Below, one piece after another: positions 63,032 through 64,000 of a stretch of 64,000 nt of DNA. The stretch lies in NCBI RefSeq assembly GCF_900110535.1, contig NZ_FOJA01000001.1:806001-870000 (forward strand), read 5' to 3'. Made by a program: the position numbers and the translations under genes. Source of the DNA: Halobacterium jilantaiense (lineage in GTDB: Archaea > Halobacteriota > Halobacteria > Halobacteriales > Halobacteriaceae). Under the pieces are notes generated by a model. It saw only the letters and a list, made by a program, of their open reading frames with translations, did no database searches and was not told the origin of the DNA. How positions within the stretch are numbered: position 1 is the stretch's first letter; every line of letters begins with the position of its first letter.

Positions 63032-64000
63032 CTACTCCATGAGCTCTTCAAGCGCGTCCAGATGTTCGGTAGAAAAAATCCCCTCCGGGTCAGCTTGATG
63101 AAGGGGAGAATCCTGTGGCACATAGCTGTACACCAGGCCTGCGCAGGCACCAGCTAATGTACCCTGGCGAGTGGTCAATGGTACAGTAGCTCGACTCCCC
63201 AATTCATTGCCCGCTTCAGCACCTTTCATAATTGTTTCAGGGTTCGTCCGTTCGACGAGGTGTTTGTAGGAGGTGGGTGTGATTCGTTCTGCCAAATACC
63301 GAGAAATCCCCACACTGGCCCCAAGCCGTTCAGTATTGAACTCTGAAAGGTCGAATTGCTTCCCAAGAGCAACACCTGCTAGCCCTCGGTCTATTAATTC
63401 ATCAGGGTCAATTGACAGGGAGGATCCAGAGACGTCATTATGTGCTTTGAGTGCCGTCCCACTGAGCGCACTGAGAGCGACAATCCCGGGCGTCGAAATT
63501 GTCGTGAATTTCGCGTATTTAACTGCTTCAGTGCCTACGCGAATACCCGTTCGGACCGACTCTTTCCAATCAACTTGTTCTCGGGCACTTCGAATTCTAT
63601 CGAGGATTGTCTGGTCAATCACCACACTAGATGGAGTTGGCCCTTCCCCGCTACCACTTGAGGAAGAGCGAGTACCGCCATTTGAGTTAGTAAAGTCGGA
63701 AGTTTGGCGAGTTTGGGTCTCTCCCTGAAGACGGCTCGTTTGGTCTGATGTTGCAGCTAGGTCCTCAATGAATCTGACCAGACTATTTACTTCAGAGCGC
63801 TCTGTGTTCGGATGGAGATATACCTCGAATTTCGCTGTGACCGTCGTCAATTTCAGCTTGTAAACCGCGTCAACATCGCTCGTTACCCCGCCCTGTTCTT
63901 GGACATTCCATTCATAATGGGCCGGTGGGGAAACATCTGCTTCGATGTCGATGATTCTGTTAATTTGAACAGCTGCTAGTGCATCTCCGCCGGGATCGCC
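63032..64000 (-). CDS. hypothetical protein, N-terminus beyond the window
   Basis: Partial gene: the frame stays open to base 64,000 with no stop and no credible start in view (the TTG at 63,850 is internal to a protein-like sequence). The visible 322 residues begin with a beta-rich segment (VYKLKLTTVTAKFEVYLH), followed by a Ser/Thr/Gly-rich linker, then a helical Gly/Ala-rich region (GIVALSALSGTALKAHN, GTLAGACAGLVYSYV) that may be membrane-associated. No family recognised. Confidence 0.6.
   Translation of the reverse strand, partial: GDPGGDALAAVQINRIIDIEADVSPPAHYEWNVQEQGGVTSDVDAVYKLKLTTVTAKFEVYLHPNTERSEVNSLVRFIEDLAATSDQTSRLQGETQTRQTSDFTNSNGGTRSSSSGSGEGPTPSSVVIDQTILDRIRSAREQVDWKESVRTGIRVGTEAVKYAKFTTISTPGIVALSALSGTALKAHNDVSGSSLSIDPDELIDRGLAGVALGKQFDLSEFNTERLGASVGISRYLAERITPTSYKHLVERTNPETIMKGAEAGNELGSRATVPLTTRQGTLAGACAGLVYSYVPQDSPLHQADPEGIFSTEHLDALEELME

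Overview
This is chromosome-like DNA from a halophilic archaeon (class Halobacteria). The signs are high GC with strongly acidic proteins, TATA promoters sitting about 25-35 bases before start codons (leaderless mRNAs), two TATA-binding-protein genes, TrkA-type potassium channel parts, and haloarchaeal families such as DUF4350 and the membrane DUF1508 protein. The genus cannot be fixed from what is seen here.

Layout. Bases 1 to about 7,450 are very GC-rich housekeeping DNA: the end of an S49 (SppA-like) protease, a DUF4350 protein, a membrane metallophosphoesterase, a two-RCK potassium channel, a five-repeat DUF1508 membrane protein and an NAD(P)-binding protein. From about 7.5 kb to the right edge the window is a genomic island. 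It opens with a cluster of five tyrosine-recombinase-family genes (7.9-15.7 kb), one of them lacking its catalytic end. An accessory stretch follows (15.9-22.1 kb) with an ADP-ribosylglycohydrolase, a CBS-HEPN-like protein, small zinc-finger proteins, iteron-like repeats and a gene remnant.

The island is dense in defence and nuclease genes. At 22.3-27.7 kb is a minus-strand operon with a Cas7-like RAMP, a second two-loop RAMP, an uncharacterised protein, a small acidic protein, a zinc-binding protein, a DEDD exonuclease and a CoiA-like nuclease candidate. It has no cas1/cas2, no cas10 and no CRISPR array. It best matches HRAMP, a predicted derived class 1 CRISPR-like system of Halobacteria. 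A 397-base non-coding gap inside the operon contains strong inverted repeats that could form a structured RNA, which would be a candidate for the guide this system lacks. Next come two convergent TBP paralogues, an adenine methyltransferase plus PLD-SNF2 helicase module, a lone Mre11-like phosphoesterase, an accessory Mre11-Rad50 pair, an HNH nuclease, and an operon-like run of five minus-strand genes. That run holds a PD-(D/E)XK nuclease, an unknown 636-residue protein, an OB-fold exonuclease, a DUF1998 helicase and an HhH exonuclease; the last two resemble bacterial MrfA/MrfB. A long prokaryotic Argonaute with a complete DEDD catalytic tetrad is divergent from this run. Beyond it are a PIN-domain protein, an EVE-domain McrB with McrC, a PDDEXK_4-type nuclease and a partial unknown gene.

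The likely joint role is defence against viruses and plasmids by nucleic-acid-guided recognition (HRAMP, Argonaute), modification sensing (McrBC, methyltransferase-helicase) and end processing (Mre11-Rad50, DEDD exonucleases). That role is inferred from families and co-location, not demonstrated.
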